From assembly GCA_029582165.1 (NCBI GenBank), contig CM055876.1, forward strand, positions 17,948,501 to 18,012,500: DNA of 64,000 nt, in the 5' to 3' direction. Positions within the stretch are counted from its first letter, which is position 1, and each line of letters starts with the position of its first letter. The DNA is from Portulaca oleracea (taxonomy: Eukaryota; Streptophyta; Magnoliopsida; Caryophyllales; Portulacaceae). Positions 11,001-24,486 of this stretch are shown here, one piece after another. Position numbers and translations under genes: made by a program. Under the pieces are notes generated by a model. The model was not told the DNA's origin, searched no databases, and saw only the letters and a program-made list of their open reading frames with translations.

Positions 11001-14000
11001 TGACAAAATGATATAATGAGTTGAATAGGAGGACAGTTGTGGTCATCAAATGGAAAACTGGCCACCTGTGGCAGAAATAAAGACTTAATAGATTCACACA
11101 TGAAGATAGTCTAAGAACACAAATTCCTGGAATTTCAAGGACAACTTTAGAACACTAAATGACTTTAAACTTTATTCTTTTAGAACCTAGTTTAGTTGGT
11201 GTCAAGGTTTTGACCATACTACAAAGGTCACCTTTTTGGATTTTGTGGATGAGATTATTGCAGAGCCTGAGGGCTTGAGGATTTTGGTTTTTGTTATAGC
11301 CTCCTACTGTAAATGGGTGACAACCCCTGGTGTCCTTTAATACATCTTTTGATCACTCGTCCAAAAGGAAGAAAAAATAGTCCAACAACAGAAGACTTAC
11401 AAAAAGCGACTGAGATGCTACATACGCATTTCACAAACCAATGCAAGAGTATAGTTCAGATCAAAGAATAAAATCCTAATAGAAGAACTTATTGAAACAA
11501 AATAAGTGTACAAATGGCCTTGGGCTTTTAAAGCATACCTTTCCTTCAAGAAGTGAGGCATCATACAGTCTCTCAGAACAGAGATTGTAAACCTTGTACT
11601 TCCCCTGTAGAAGCAAAGCACTGAGCGAGCATTAACAGGAGAACGAGTTCAGTCCAGCAGATACTGCTCAGGATTACATAAGACATAGACAATCAACTAG
11701 GAGACCATGGACACTCAAATAATGGAATAGACCACGAACCATACAACACAGTAACCACAAGCTCATAACTATATTAAATTATTAATCCAAATCCCTCTCC
11801 CATAGAAGGCAAGATTTGTGATGCTTACTGACCAATTGTCCCTCATTAAACGTATGAACTTCCCAGGGAGCAAAATAACACAAAACCATGTTAATACCAA
11901 AATAGAGCCAGGCCAAGGGATTCAGGAACGCCCAAAACTTTTGCATGCTAAAACTATAAGATCACCTTATGATGACTTTCTAAGAAGCTGATCACTTCTT
12001 CCATATGATTCCGGTAGAAACCCTGCATCATATTATTCAATTAAATACCTTTCCAAGAGAGACACATAGAAAATAGAGAAGCAATCACAAAAAAAGACAT
12101 TTGAGGAGTACCTCTATATACCCAAAAAATCCGGAACTCATATCACCAGCTGGGAACCCCATGGCAATTATATTCTCAGTGATATATGTCAAATCCAGAT
12201 CATATCCATCTTCCTGCAAAACCAAATTAACAAAGTAAAATATATCAATACCATATGTGACGTACGAAAAGTTTGCAAGTAACACACAACGAGGGACCTT
12301 GCTTAGTTAATCCCACAATGCAGATTACAGAACACAGAATAGCACAACTACAGATATAAATGACGTACTAAGAAGCTTGAACGTCTTCAATTCAAATGCC
12401 ACCCCCCCCCCCCAACGCCCCTGGTCAAAACACTCCCCGGAAAGATAAAAAGTATCCCACAGAAATCCCCAATTCAACGGGATCTCAAACTTTCTTTTGT
12501 ATAGGAACAAGATATATCAATAATATGAGCTCAAATAACGCGGCAGCTGATGTTGAATCTCCATCAATGGAAGACATGAATCTCATCATTCCCATGAGCT
12601 CAAGGGGATCTCACACAAATAGCTTACAAGAGGATGAGGCATCCAATTCTCTATTCCGCGTAAACTGTAAACACATGAACAATAGGCAGCCAAGCTAATC
12701 GGAGCGCCCTACTGATGGGCTTGTATAAACCCAGTAGATTAGTGGTTCGATTCTTTTTGCAAACTATTTTTGTTCCTTGTAAAACATTTTGCAAATCAAT
12801 AGGTGAAGACTCTCTTAAAATAGCATTGCTTTTTGTTTTCTTCTCATCAATTGGAAGCTATTAAACTTGCTTTTGATTTGTATTTTTTTATTGACAAGGC
12901 TTTTTCATTTTTCATTTGTTTCAGTAAATTTTCTGATATCGTTTCTTTCAGCAATTATCTTCTTATTTATACTATACAAAATAAGAAGATTTTAACTAAT
13001 GTTAAAAATATTTTTCAATGATAATTTTATAGACTTGTATTTGTTGTACCCCCTTTTTATTTTCATGTTTCGGTGCAAGCTTAAAATTTGAGGAGTACTA
13101 AAGAATTTACTGATGTCATGCATGATGCATTGGTTTTAAAATGTTATATATTAGATTGATGAATCAGTCACGTTAAAAGCAAAATTCAAGGTGAATTTAG
13201 CATGAATGAACCACATCAACGAAGTAACTTCGCTAAAAAATGTTCCATAAACTAAGTAAACAAATGAACAAGCTTGAAAACTAGTCCTATAATAAAATCG
13301 ATGACAATACAATATTAACGTTCATGTTTGGCATCCCCAATGATGATTTTCTCTTCCCCTACACTTGACAGTGCATAACAGAAAACGAGGGCAAAAATGA
13401 TGGTCTGTCTTCAATCTGTAAGCTACTAGGCAAATGCTTTCACGCAAATGCATCAAGAGAAGTCTATCCACGAGAAAGAGACACCTATAATACACCACAC
13501 ACTTGTTCAACCAACTGATTATAAGTTACTCAAATAAAGCATTGCCCAAAAGCAATTTAATAATGGGCTAGAGATTAATATTGCTAAGAAATCCACCATC
13601 TAGGCACAAAATTCTAACTGCAAAAGATCAATTCACTAAGTTACATAAATCCGAGAAAGGTATAGCACAAAGCTTAACTGACCTGATATCTTCGCTTGTT
13701 TTGAGAGACAACATGACGAGCCTTAACCTGGACAGCCCTGACAGCACTCTTAGAAGAATCCACCAACCCTTTTGTAAGATTGCCAAAGAAATTGGACTGA
13801 GAAGAAGCAGGATCAGCTCCTTGGTCAGGGGCCTGTTCTGTAGGAGACAAACGCGATGTTATGCCATTAGTCAATCGTGCAAATGTTGACTTTGCAGAAT
13901 TCACAGGGGACGATTCATCCTGTGAACTGACTGATGGCAATGGAATTTTCAGATTTCTTGCCCATGAAGTTAGCCCCGACATTGACAGCTGAGCTGACGC

Positions 14001-14111
14001 ATCATTCGATGGATCATTTGGGGCAACATTAGCTGGGACCGTAGACCCAGACTCTATATCAGGAGCCCTGGCAGTAGCTGTGGTGGCTGACCCCGCGGAT
14101 TCAGAATCCAT
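8003..14111 (-). CDS. PTEN2: PTEN2-type phosphoinositide/dual-specificity phosphatase
   Basis: Twelve coding exons with GT-AG junctions in matching phase: 14111-13683, 12213-12112, 12022-11966, 11604-11539, 11065-10889, 10754-10668, 10576-10512, 10425-10349, 9142-9096, 9010-8880, 8786-8717 and 8557-8003. They give 620 aa, close to plant PTEN2 proteins. Residues 1-143 form a Ser/Pro-rich plant N-terminal extension. The phosphatase domain (about 144-325) carries the P-loop H-C-K-A-G-M-A-R-T-G at 257-266, with the catalytic Cys at 258 and Arg at 264. A C2 domain follows (about 330-445, with P-K-K-G-I-M-V-F-A-L-P-G-E-P-G), then a long acidic disordered tail ending in A-A-D-A-S-V-F-T-F-G and D-Y-E-S-E. 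PTEN enzymes remove the 3-phosphate of PtdIns(3,4,5)P3; plant PTEN2 proteins also bind phosphatidic acid. The start chosen is the ATG at 14111, whose M-D-S-E-S matches the usual plant PTEN2 N-terminus; the GTG four codons upstream is not a plausible start. The gene looks intact. Confidence 0.93.
9700..10118. mobile_element. MITE/foldback element inside PTEN intron 8
   Basis: AAAACGACTC near 9700 pairs with GAGTCGTTTT near 10118. Within the arms, GTGGAAACTATTTTT, GGGTAACTA and AACAACATTTCCGGTGGAAA on the left have matching inverse copies on the right. The arms are about 110 bp or more and diverged. The element sits wholly within the intron between the exons ending at 10349 and starting at 9142, away from the splice sites. 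Exact ends and TSD are uncertain. Confidence 0.7.
12214..13682. other. PTEN intron 1 of the coding region
   Basis: A long AT-rich intron running from the donor CAG|GTCAG at 13682 to the acceptor TTTGCAG at 12214. It holds a run of 11 C near 12403-12413. Nothing else recognisable. Confidence 0.6.
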
Positions 14112-14134
14112 CGTCTTTTCCACTTGCTCTCAGA

Positions 14135-14990
14135 CCTTACAAAAAAAGTATACAGATGTTTTGTTGTAGTAAAGCAAACATCACATCACCCTGCACAAGA
14201 ACAACAAAATGCAAGTCAAACCCGACTATGAGCTGTATGTTGATCAAAGGCTGGGCTGATCACAACAAAACTAGATTGTATGTAAATTGAGACCACCCAC
14301 CCTAACCCTTAGTAAATGAATACATAGATAAACACACACAAGTAGGTATATAGAGGAAATGTTCCTCAATCAGTTTTTTCGGATGACTATAAGATCAAAC
14401 CTCATAAACTGTGCAATTTATTAGGTGCTCCCCGAGCATGTGCTCCAAATTCTACAATTGTTCACCCATATGTATTTGATTGTTCACTCTTATTATTATA
14501 ATTGTTCACTCTGATTCATATGATTGTTCACTCGCAAATATCTGGAGCACATGCTCCGGGTGCATCTATTATATATTGCATAAACTGTTAAACCCTATTT
14601 ACCAACATTTCCCCTATTTTATCATCGCAGCAACTGGAGGAGTTTATCCCCAGCTCACTGATACAGGAAAAAAAAAAGGTTTGGGCAAAACAAAGACGAT
14701 TGATTATAACCTCTCCTTATACTAATTCACAAAATTTCAGCATCAATTTCATGGGATTTCACAACAAAAGCTAAGAAACAGCATGAAACACAGAAATTAA
14801 TGAAATTTCGTGGGAGAATAGTTGAAAGAAAGAGGAATCAATCAGAAACACAGAAGAAATAGAAACAGTAAACTGTAACTAAATAGATGCAGAATAAGCA
14901 AAGCAAGTACCTTCACCGATTGCAGACTGTGACGAAGGATTATTCAACGATGATCGAAGCGGAGTAGAAAAAGAGTGTGTGTATGTTTTG
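14135..14990 (-). other. 5' UTR exon and 5' UTR intron of the PTEN gene
   Basis: On the minus strand GATTGCAATCGG-type leader sequence ends at the donor GAAG|GTACTTGC (exon end 14911). An acceptor after a T-rich tract lies near 14136, 24 nt before the ATG. This suggests a non-coding first exon of about 80 nt and a leader intron of about 775 bp, a common arrangement in plant genes. No transcript evidence was available. Confidence 0.5.
14423..14565. mobile_element. Short MITE in the PTEN leader intron
   Basis: AGGTGCTCCCCGAGCATGTG at the left is the near inverse of CACATGCTCCGGGTGCAT at the right. The 143-bp element has ATTGTTCACTC-type repeats in the loop. It does not touch the inferred splice sites. 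Confidence 0.65.
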
Positions 14991-15766
14991 GTTTTGGATT
15001 TTGGATGATGTGGGGAATCAGATGTTGCGTCGGTTGGGCGAATCTCAGCCGTTGATCATTTCATCTGTGATGGCGTACTCTTTGTTGGCTCCTAAAAAAA
15101 GTTGCGTTTCCTGGTGTCAAAACTATCAAGTATTACAGTATTAGTAGTTCCATCAAAAGAAAAATGAGTCAATTACATTTACCCTACCTGAGATTTACTG
15201 TAATAATTTTTACACACCCCATATTTGTAAAATAATTTTTACTTTACCTCATATAAGCTCTGAGTGTTTTTTATCACACCCGAGGTTTGTCGTAATAATT
15301 ATTATACAAACCACTTTTGTGAAATAATTTTTATCATAACTCACAATAGTTGTAATTGATTTTTACTTAACTTGTTATGACAACATTAAGAGGTTTGAAA
15401 TAACTACCTATATCACCAAAGTGCAACTTCTTTTATAGTAGCTCATCCATTGGAAACTCCTTAAGGGTCGGGACGTTTACATGATGAGTGTTGCTAATTA
15501 AAATTCTCTTTCCTTCCTCAAAGTCGACGAGCATTTTGGAACTCTGGAATGTGACGTCGTACACCATTTTCTTTATAAGAATATATTAATATATGGTAGT
15601 ATTAGGATATCCCGAGCCAATCAAATAGTATTTACACAGTATTATCAAATGATAGTGAAGATTGTAACAAGTCGCTAATTGAATTTTATTGAATATTGAA
15701 ACTAAATATATTTTTTATTATTATTACTAGTTAATAGTATCACTAATAATATTATTAATTTAAAAT
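14991..15766. other. PTEN upstream region and AT-rich intergenic DNA
   Basis: The PTEN promoter should lie at about 14990-15120. From 15170 to 15420 the phrase AATAATTTTTAC recurs several times, a degenerate short repeat. No gene seen. Confidence 0.45.
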
Positions 15767-18109
15767 TGTAAAACCCCGAAAAATGTTATTATGTACGCCG
15801 TTAAATTACATAACGTGCGTTTTCTTTCTATTAAATACTTATCTGTTTTCATATGAAGCTATTAGGACCGCGAGTGTGTTATTTGGAATTTTTAGAGGCT
15901 TAAAAATATCAGTTAGAGAATTTTTCGACATCGGGTGTTTTTATCGGATCAGTTTATGACAATTACTGAAAAAGGGTGTTGTTTTAGAAAAAGAAAGAAT
16001 TGGGAATTGTTGCTAACACCTAAGTGAAATTTTTTGACCAACCTTTTCTACCCTATCACCCTCGTTAAATACCCCCTTTGGACCCCCAATACCCTAAAAT
16101 CTTACAGTAGCCGCAAAATTCACCTATTCTTCCTTCTCTCACACGATTTGTTCTCTCTCCCACATGCTTCCTCCCTCTCTCTCTCTCCTTCTCCCTCCTC
16201 CCTTCCCTTTCTTTTTCTGCGAAAACCCTAGCTCCCCGACCCCATTTCACCACCACTCACCTCACCTCCCTCTTCTTCTTTCTTCTTTCTTCTTCTCTTT
16301 CTTTCGCCGGCTACCACCGCTTTTTCCGACCACCGTAGCACCACCACCTCGCCACCTCGACGCCACAACCGACCCCCAGCCCTCTTTGTTCTCTTTCCTA
16401 GCCGACTACAACATCACCCACGCCACCACCTTGCATCACCTCCTATCACCCTCCTTCCTCCCCCATTTCATCGCTGACCGCTGCCTTCACCTTTTCCGAC
16501 TGCCACCGCACCATTTTCCAGCCATCACCGTCGCTTCAAACCCCACTAAGGCCTCTCCATTCTTCTGTGTGCTACCCAGTTCGACCCCATTGTTTGATGC
16601 CACCGGAGCCGCCGCCGCTGCACCGACGCTCCTCCCTCGACCCCGACGACAGCCAGAGCCGACAACCACCCACACCGACGCCGGAGGACCCACCTACGAC
16701 TCCGGCTCCGACCTCCCTCCTCCCATGTTTGGTTGCTCGTTTTGATCGCTGACTACTGTTGCTACTACCGCTGCCTGCCGCGCCGACATCGGGAACCACC
16801 CGACTGCCACCAACGACGACCGCCCAGCACCACCTCCCTCTAGTTGCTTCCTCTCATTCAGTATAACCTTCTAACACTCTCCTTGTTCTTTGTTTTCTTT
16901 TATTGTTGTTGTATTATGTTTGCTTAGTAAGTTTATGTGTGATTAAATGATATCAATGAGGTGTTTTGAGTGTGTAAAAAACAAAAACCAATAGAAATCA
17001 TGTGAAGGTAGATTAGTTAGGTTTGATGCATAATAAAGGCATAAAGAACATTAGGGTTTGTATGAGAAAAACTCACATAAAAGCATGAGTGTTTAATGCA
17101 TGTTAGCTTCTAGATGTGGTCGTTACTGTGTTACTAAGATTATATTAGAGTTTGATGCTTTAAAGATTAAGTTTTGTTTGAGTTGTTTAGCAAATATAGG
17201 GTTATTATTGTTTATTATGTTCTTAGATGTTGTAATAAGTGTTTTAGCGCTAATTATATGAAAATGGTTGTTGTTTATGACCTTAGAAGCATGATTAGGA
17301 GTTGATTTAAATGTTGAAATTAAAAGGTGGAACTTTGGTTGGTTTTTGGAGCAAGTTTGAGTTAGTATGGATTACTATGTTCATAAATGTTTATATTAGG
17401 GTTTATGTTACTAAAAGAGAGGTTTATGGTTGTTTTGAGACCCTAGAAACATGCTAGGAACCTTGGTTGAAGTGTTTGAATGTTAAAGTGTAAATATGGG
17501 ACCCTAGGGTAAGCATTTGAAATTGTTATGACATACTTGGTAATTTATTGAAGCATGCAAGGTTTTTATCCTAGGCTTAATGACATTAACTTGAGCTTAA
17601 TAAAGTCTTAAAATGAGGTTAAAGGTGTTCTATAGTTTTTATAAAGTTTTCAAGTTGTTATGTTTTTATATGAGTTAAGTTCGAGACCTTACTTTAATGT
17701 TATTAAGGTCGTGGCAATATTGTTTACTACTTTGAACATGTCATATTGATTGTTATTAATATTCTTTTAGAATTGTTGTGTGGTTATGTTCATAATATTG
17801 TTATAGTCATACTCGCTTCATGGTTCACTAACTAGTGAGAGAGTGATAAGGTTGGGGGTAGGATATGATTCATGCGTAACTAATTATCGTAGAGATCGAG
17901 TATTAATTTTAGAAGTTTACATTCGAATCCTAGGTTCGAGCGAGACAACAAGGTAGTTAAGCTCCCGTGTGTGATTTCTGAAGGGAAGTGAAGATTGCCA
18001 GGTAATGTCTATGCCCTAATCCCCTTTGAACGCTCTTTACTGGTTTTTATTGGTTTCTATATTGATTTCGGAACTTGCATCCCGAAAGGGACTCTATCTG
18101 AAACTTGAC

Positions 18110-19112
18110 TGATGTATAATGGATCAAGGGAAGATCACATTACACATGAATTTAGGATCTTTAAAAACCAAGATAAGAATCTTGCTTCTCAAAGTTCTTA
18201 AGGATCCAAAAATGGAATGAAAAGGATGAAGATAAACGAAAAGAAGATGGAATTCGTTTACCAAGATTGAAGATCGAATGATGTTTTGATGAGTGAATGA
18301 TGAATGGCGACTTGAATAGATGGACGAATGATGAACGATTGATGAAAGATTGTACCTTGTCGTTTGTTGGATGAATATGGAATGGATGAATGGTACTTGA
18401 AAGATTGAATGTTGATTGATGCTTAAAAGATCAACCAAAGATGGATGAATGCTTGAATGAACGAATGGAATGAATGAATGATATGTTTGGCTTTTGAAGA
18501 TTCTTGGAGGATACAGCCACACCACCTTCAAGAATGCTTCAATCTCTTCCTATCACCACCAAGGACGCCACCCTAAGCTAGAAGAAGATAGGATCGAATC
18601 TCCCTCAAGAGAAACGAAAGACTAGCAAAAGCTATAGAGAAAACAACACCATGCGTTTGTATTTGATTTATTGAATGAATGAGATTACAAGAGGCCTAAG
18701 GGGGTATTTATAGTAATCCTAAGCCCCGTAGGACGTGTACTATTCAAGAAATTAGGCCCCTTGAGGCTTACATCATCCTACACATTTATTACATCATAAA
18801 AACTCTAAAATACAACTCTAGAAAGAAAAGACTATAACTCCTTCAATACTTGTCCGTTTTCCAAGATTCAAAAACCATTGGAAAGCTCTTTCAATGCTCT
18901 TCAATATGTCTTTGGATGACTTCCTCATTAGACGCATGTATCTAGAGTTATAGAGTAAATTACCAAACTGCCCTTGTTGAAATCATTCAAACGAGAGGGA
19001 TACTTGAGTGAATGATGCTCTTTTGCCATATAACCGAGTATTAGGCTCCTATGATGTATATTGGATGTCTTCCTTGATGTCCTTGATGTATATGGCCATC
19101 AAATATATATCA
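18110..19112 (-). repeat. LTR (3' LTR of left unit)
   Basis: Reads TGATGTATAATGG to AAATATATATCA on the plus strand. The first half is full of imperfect GAATGAATG/GATGAATG repeats. It is followed at once by the polypurine tract of the minus-strand element. The 3' half is almost the same as that of the LTR at 26566-27469. Confidence 0.85.
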
Positions 19113-20344
19113 TACTCCCCCGGTTGAAAAAAAGTTTGTCCTCAAACTTTGAACATCAACTCTCTTGTTCGCCTTCTTCGCAAAGAAATTACAAGCTTTC
19201 TTCTTAAAGGCTTTGAAGTCATCATAGACTCCTTTACTAAACTTCATCAACTTCTTCCAAAATAATCCATTGACAGTATTGGACTTTGATTCTCGATATT
19301 TCACCATGGATGTAAAAATCTCATGTAACTTCACAACTTCAAAGTCTAGTTTCACCACTTTGCCTTTATCATGGGTATTACGACATAGTATGAAACGATC
19401 CATCTTTGAATGGTCATCGACAACTAGAACCTCTTGACTTCTTTGAATCCTTGGCACTTTAACCATGAGATTCAAGTTGATATCTTTAGGTAGCATATGA
19501 TAGATACGTTTTATAGGAGAATTCAAGATTGGGTGGTTGCTTGGATCCGTTTTGCTTTCCTCCAAGTTTGCAAGAACAAGACCCTTATGCTCTTCATACC
19601 CATGATATTCCTCCTTCATAATCGTCATAATGTTTCTGTCATTCTCCTTAGGCCGTATGGTATAAGATGGAAGTAGAGATGTCTCTTGATGCATGATATT
19701 CCTATCAAGCAACTTTGATCTTTCCAATAAAGTATGACAAGTATCCATAGAAGTAATATCATACCATAATGAATCTCTACAATTCTTGTACATAGAAAAA
19801 CTTACTAAGCTTCTTGGATCCTCATGAATGTCTTTGTCATGGCTTAGCCATTGTGTAGGGCGTGAATAATTCTCCAAGTTTGATGTGTGGATCATTGTTG
19901 TAGGGGTGTCAATGTCACCATAGGAGGCACAACTTTCTTCTTCTGTGATCAATGAACATACTTCTACTTTGTTGGTACAATGAGAGATCTTGCACTCTCT
20001 TTGTTGATGTTCATTCGCCACACATACTTCTTTCAAGGCTCTCCTTGTCACAAGCCACTCTTCTACGTACTCCTCTTCTACTACATTCTCCTCCTCAAAT
20101 AATTCATTATCATACGTTTGGTACCCAACCAAAGACACTTCTTTCTTGTTACGACACTCCAAATCAATGTGACCCAAACTTTGGCAATGACAACATCTCC
20201 TTTGAGAAAGGGTTTTGGGTTCTTGGATTGTAGGTTTGGGGAGGGTTTGGGGCTGTTTTGAGGTGCTTTTGGCGTGGTAATGTGTGGGAGATATGGATGG
20301 TCTTGGTTGCATATGGGTTTTATCCCAAAGTTCTCTACTACACT

Positions 20345-20660
20345 CCAAATCATCACTTGTGCCACGAATTATGCCACGGGAAATCTAAAATCGTGGCAAT
20401 TTCTTAGTCTTGCCACGGAAAAATTTTATAGTGCATTTGAAGTTTAAAAATATGCCACGGACTACAACTCCCGTGGCAAAAATGTACTTATGCCACGGGA
20501 AAATATCACCCGTGGCAATAACTTGCCACAGACTAGAACTTCTGTGGCAAAAAAATACTTATGCCACGGGAAAATATCACATGTGGCAATAACATGCCGC
20601 AGACTATAACTCATGGGGCAAAGAGTACTTATGTCACGGGATAATATCACCCGTGGTAAT
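20345..20660. repeat. Left subterminal repeats of the CACTA element
   Basis: Repeated GCCACGGGAAAATATCACCC/GTGGCAATAA units of about 70 bp, built from GCCACGG and its inverse CCGTGGC. These are the likely transposase-binding arrays, by analogy with other CACTA elements. Confidence 0.75.
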
Positions 20661-20810
20661 TATTGGCCACGAACTTAACAAGGTAGTTTTCTTCTCAATA
20701 AAATTAGGGACAGTCGTCAAATCTGACTCCAAAGCGAATCTGCTCCGATGCAAAGCAGAAATATCCAATCCGAATATGATAAAAAGAAATTTTGTCTGAA
20801 TCCGATTAAG

Positions 20811-20971
20811 ACCCCGTTCTCTTGTGCGTTAACGCAACTAACTGCAACGCAATCTACCGCAACATACCGCAACATAACGTAAATTACCATTACCTTTTAA
20901 CTATTTCCACCGCAACTTAACGCAATCTACTGCAACTAAACGTAACGCAACGCAACGCAAAAGAACGGGGC
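20811..20971. mobile_element. hAT-like MITE inside the CACTA element
   Basis: CCCCGTTCTCTTGTGCGTT at the left and AACGCAAAAGAACGGGG at the right are inverse copies. The centre repeats CGCAAC plus two or three bases. The terminal sequence resembles hAT-derived MITEs. No TSD could be confirmed. Confidence 0.6.
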
Positions 20972-23900
20972 CTAAATAGGCCCCACTTTGATTATAACTA
21001 GATCGAAGCGGATATGGAGGTGGTTTGACCACCTCCAATCTGATTAAGTACGATTAAGTCTGATTAAAATATTAATAAATATATAAAAGAAGTTTGAAAA
21101 ATCATAATATTACTAAATTTGAGAATTGAGTGGAAAATATGAAACTTATTTTTTTTCTTCTTTAAGGAAAAAAGGGTGTGTGTTGCCAATATTTTGATGG
21201 TTGATAGACTTTTAATTTCCTGACATATATTATATGTCTGTTGTATTATGTTTTTTTGGTTATGTAAAATTTTTTTAAGGTTTATTCTTAGTATTTTATT
21301 TTTTTTAGAAGTATGATATATTAAATTACACAGCAAAAAAATTGTCAAAAAATATAAAAAAATTATAAAAAATAAATACTACAAAAGTAATTATATAATT
21401 GGACCTCCGATTATAATCTGAGTATCTCCAACTTCGATTTTATAATTAGATGTAATGCTTAATTTGGGAGTGGAGGGAAAATCTTAATTAGAAATTTGGG
21501 ACATGAGGGAACTTTTATTTAAAAATTTGGGAGTGGAGGGAAAATCTTAATTAGAAATTTGGGAATGGAGGAAACTTTTATTTAAAAATTTTAATTCCAC
21601 CCGGTTGAAAAAAGGAGTTGGGATACTAAGCTAAAATAACTCAAACTTACTATCACACGCCCACTCTCCCTCACCACTACACTTACTATTACCCTAACTC
21701 CCCTTTCGCTTTCTTTCTCTCGACCGAAAACCTCCCACAGTCCTTTGTTTCTGAAGTCCCCATCTCTGTCTCTCGCCATCGCCGTTAATAGCCACCGTTA
21801 GGCCCGCCGTGGCCGCCACCACTGTCAATACTCTCGGTCCCTCGCTAGTCTCTCGAGACTCAGGCACACCCCCACTGTCATTACTTCGTCGTTGCCGACA
21901 ACCAGCTACTGTTGCTGGTGTCCTTCCTCCCTCTAGAGTTTGTTGCCTCCTCTTTTACTTGGTAATTATGATTATTGATGATGAAACTTTTCCAATTTGC
22001 ATAGATTATTTTTTTCATAATTAATTTTTCGAATTTTTACATGTATTAATTCATAATTGATTCTCTAATTATCTCTTATTATCTGAATTTATGGGCTTCG
22101 TACACGTCCTCGTCTGAACCCTGACCCTGATTTATCTCCACCTTCATCGGTCTCGCAGCAAATCATGTCATATTGTATGTCGGCTGCATCTCCGATCTTC
22201 TCTGCTTCAACTGCTCAATGCCTTCTCTGCTCTCTAGTATGGTGATTTTATATTTATATGAGTGGTTATGCTTTTCGTTTTTATTTTTATTTTGAGGAGA
22301 GTGAACTGAATAGATGGTGGTATTATATAATGTTGCTAAGTGGATTACATTGGCTTATCTTTCCACTAAAGAGTCTTAGGGTTCAGGATGAATCGTGAAT
22401 TATTGATGTTTATATTTGAAGGTTGGATTCATTAAGTTAAATTCATAGTTCTGGTTGAACTTTTATTGATAGATTAGTCACTGGATGGGTTCATGCTAGC
22501 TTGAGCACTAATTCATGTCCCTGTTGCTTATTGGAATTTGATGAGTTGGTGGATTAATCCAATGGGGCATCTGGATTGGCTGTAGAAATCTAGAAAGCTA
22601 AGTGGAGAATGTGATTATACTTTGTGATTCTTTGTTGTGTGGTTGATATAAATTGATTGGATGTTAATTTCTAGCTTGTCGATCCCCATGAAGTGGCTTG
22701 ACTTAGGAATTTAGTTCTTTCCAGTTTCCATGTAATGGTTGAGCTTGGGATTTAGCGTGGTCCATTCCGATGTAGCACGGATATGATTGAGGATGCTATG
22801 GTGCTTGGACTACAGGAGGATTAATTGCTTGTACATAATATGTTATTTAGCTACATAACTGATTTTAGAAGTCAAAAGTATTTGGCAAAGTAATTTGGGA
22901 TATATCAGGATTATCCTATGTACATATAGATTCGAAATTATGGGTCATAAACACTGGCTGGTCACCCCACCTGTATCCCAATCAGGAAGAGAAAATGACA
23001 TGGTGGCTGGATATATGCGTGGGGGAGGTTGGAGGTGACTTCAAAAACTATATAACCAAGAGTTTGGTATTGGGGGTGTTGCCACTAGTCGACCAAATGA
23101 ACCTATGGCGCCATTGCCTTTCATAATCTTAATTTATGGGCTAATTTGGTTCATGTTGCTGCTTGTGCTGCCACTATTAGTAGTGCTAACTGATTTTCTA
23201 GGCTAATATTTTTCATAATTGAGTCTCTAACTATCTTTAATTATCAGAATTTCCGGGCTAATTTGGTTAATCAGTTTATGTATCTGAATCGATTCAACTT
23301 AATTAAGTGTAGATTCAACTTTTGAATATCAAGTTGTTGCTCATATTGCTTGGCTTGTCATGTTTGACTGAATTTATCTCATCGTTTATTGATTCACTGA
23401 ATGCCAAACAGAAATGTTATCATGTCTAGCTTTAATGGGCTTAATCAGATGCTAATAATTAACATTATTATCATGTTGTCATTGTTATAGGTCAATAGTG
23501 CTATAGGTCACCAGTGGGTGCTAATTTAAGTAAGGTTGCTCAGTGCTTTTCTTAAATGGTAATTGCATATAAAGTTAGAAATTCACTGTTGTCCAGATGG
23601 TTATAGGTTAATTACTAGTCTTATTTAACTCAGTTGAAGTGAAAAACTTGATGTGTTTTGTTTTGGATTCGATAAACTGAAATAATTAAGGCACAAAAGG
23701 AAAAGGAAGGATGTTTTTCTTTTAATTGTGTATGAGAATTTCAGGAGGTGGATTTGGGTCGTGTAGGCCTTGATTATTTGAGACTTTGAGTAGATCTGTT
23801 TTAAGGCACTACCTAAATCTGTCGTTGCTGCCGTTCGCCACCATTGTCGCCGGTCTCTCGCTCTCTACTCATTTACTATTACTTATTCTACTCATATATA

Positions 23901-23972
23901 ATGCTTATGTTTCTTTGTGATTTTTATATGTATTACCATGTTTAAATCTTGTAGTGATTTTAGTAGTGAAGA
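20972..23972. other. CACTA interior, no identifiable gene
   Basis: AT-rich DNA with a GC-richer block at 21660-21960 (Leu/Ser/Arg codons, resembling transcribed leader) and another near 23815-23870 with a similar GTCGTTGCTGCCG-type sequence. These may be leader exons of the gene at 23973. A near-duplicate of about 40 bp (GGGAGTGGAGGGAAAATCTT) occurs at 21468 and 21528. Confidence 0.4.
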
Positions 23973-24230
23973 ATGTCAAAGGTTGCAAGGAAGCTAGATT
24001 TAAACAAGCAAACAACTAATGGAAAAGAGTACGAGAAGCTGAGGATGGCAAGGATTAGGGAGAACAAGTTAAGACTAGAGGCTTTGGGTGTTAAGGGCAT
24101 TGCCAATTCACTTACAAGTTTAGTAGACAATACTAATAAGAAGCATGCAAAAGGGAAACGAAAAGCACCAATGGATGTAGATTTTGAATATGTTCTAGAT
24201 TTATTTTATGTACTTTGCTTAGCTAATTAA
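23973..24230 (+). CDS. Small basic protein, CACTA-encoded, unrecognised function
   Basis: 85 aa from an ATG at 23973. It is basic and charged, with an E-Y-E-K-L-R-M-A-R-I-R-E-N-K segment likely to form a helix, then L-E-A-L-G-V-K and a K-G-K-R-K basic patch. Similar Lys/Arg-rich N-termini occur in plant transposon-associated proteins, so it is probably the first coding exon of the CACTA second gene; that is inference. A splice donor after K-R-K-A-P is possible, and the last 15 residues may then be intron. Confidence 0.4.
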   Translation: MSKVARKLDLNKQTTNGKEYEKLRMARIRENKLRLEALGVKGIANSLTSLVDNTNKKHAKGKRKAPMDVDFEYVLDLFYVLCLAN

Positions 24231-24486
24231 TTTTTGTGTTAGGTATTAATGTGACTTTTCTTTTTTAAAAAAAATTATTCAGGTATATTGTGGAATATCT
24301 TTTGATACTATATATATATAATTTTCTTTTTTTTTTTTGTTCTAAGACAATTATTACATTTCTTAGTTATATTATGTATGTTATATCAATTAATATCAAT
24401 ATTAATTATTCTAATTTATTGTTCAATGTATGCTAATTGTAACACTTGCAGCAGATGTACTTGCCATAGGCCTCAGCATAAGTTAT

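Noticed and set aside
12396..12698. 100-codon plus-strand frame
   Set aside because: Lies in a PTEN intron next to a C run, with no domain.
16164..16745. Pro/Ser-rich open frame of 193 codons
   Set aside because: It lies in the C-rich tract of the solo LTR; composition alone keeps it open, and there is no domain.
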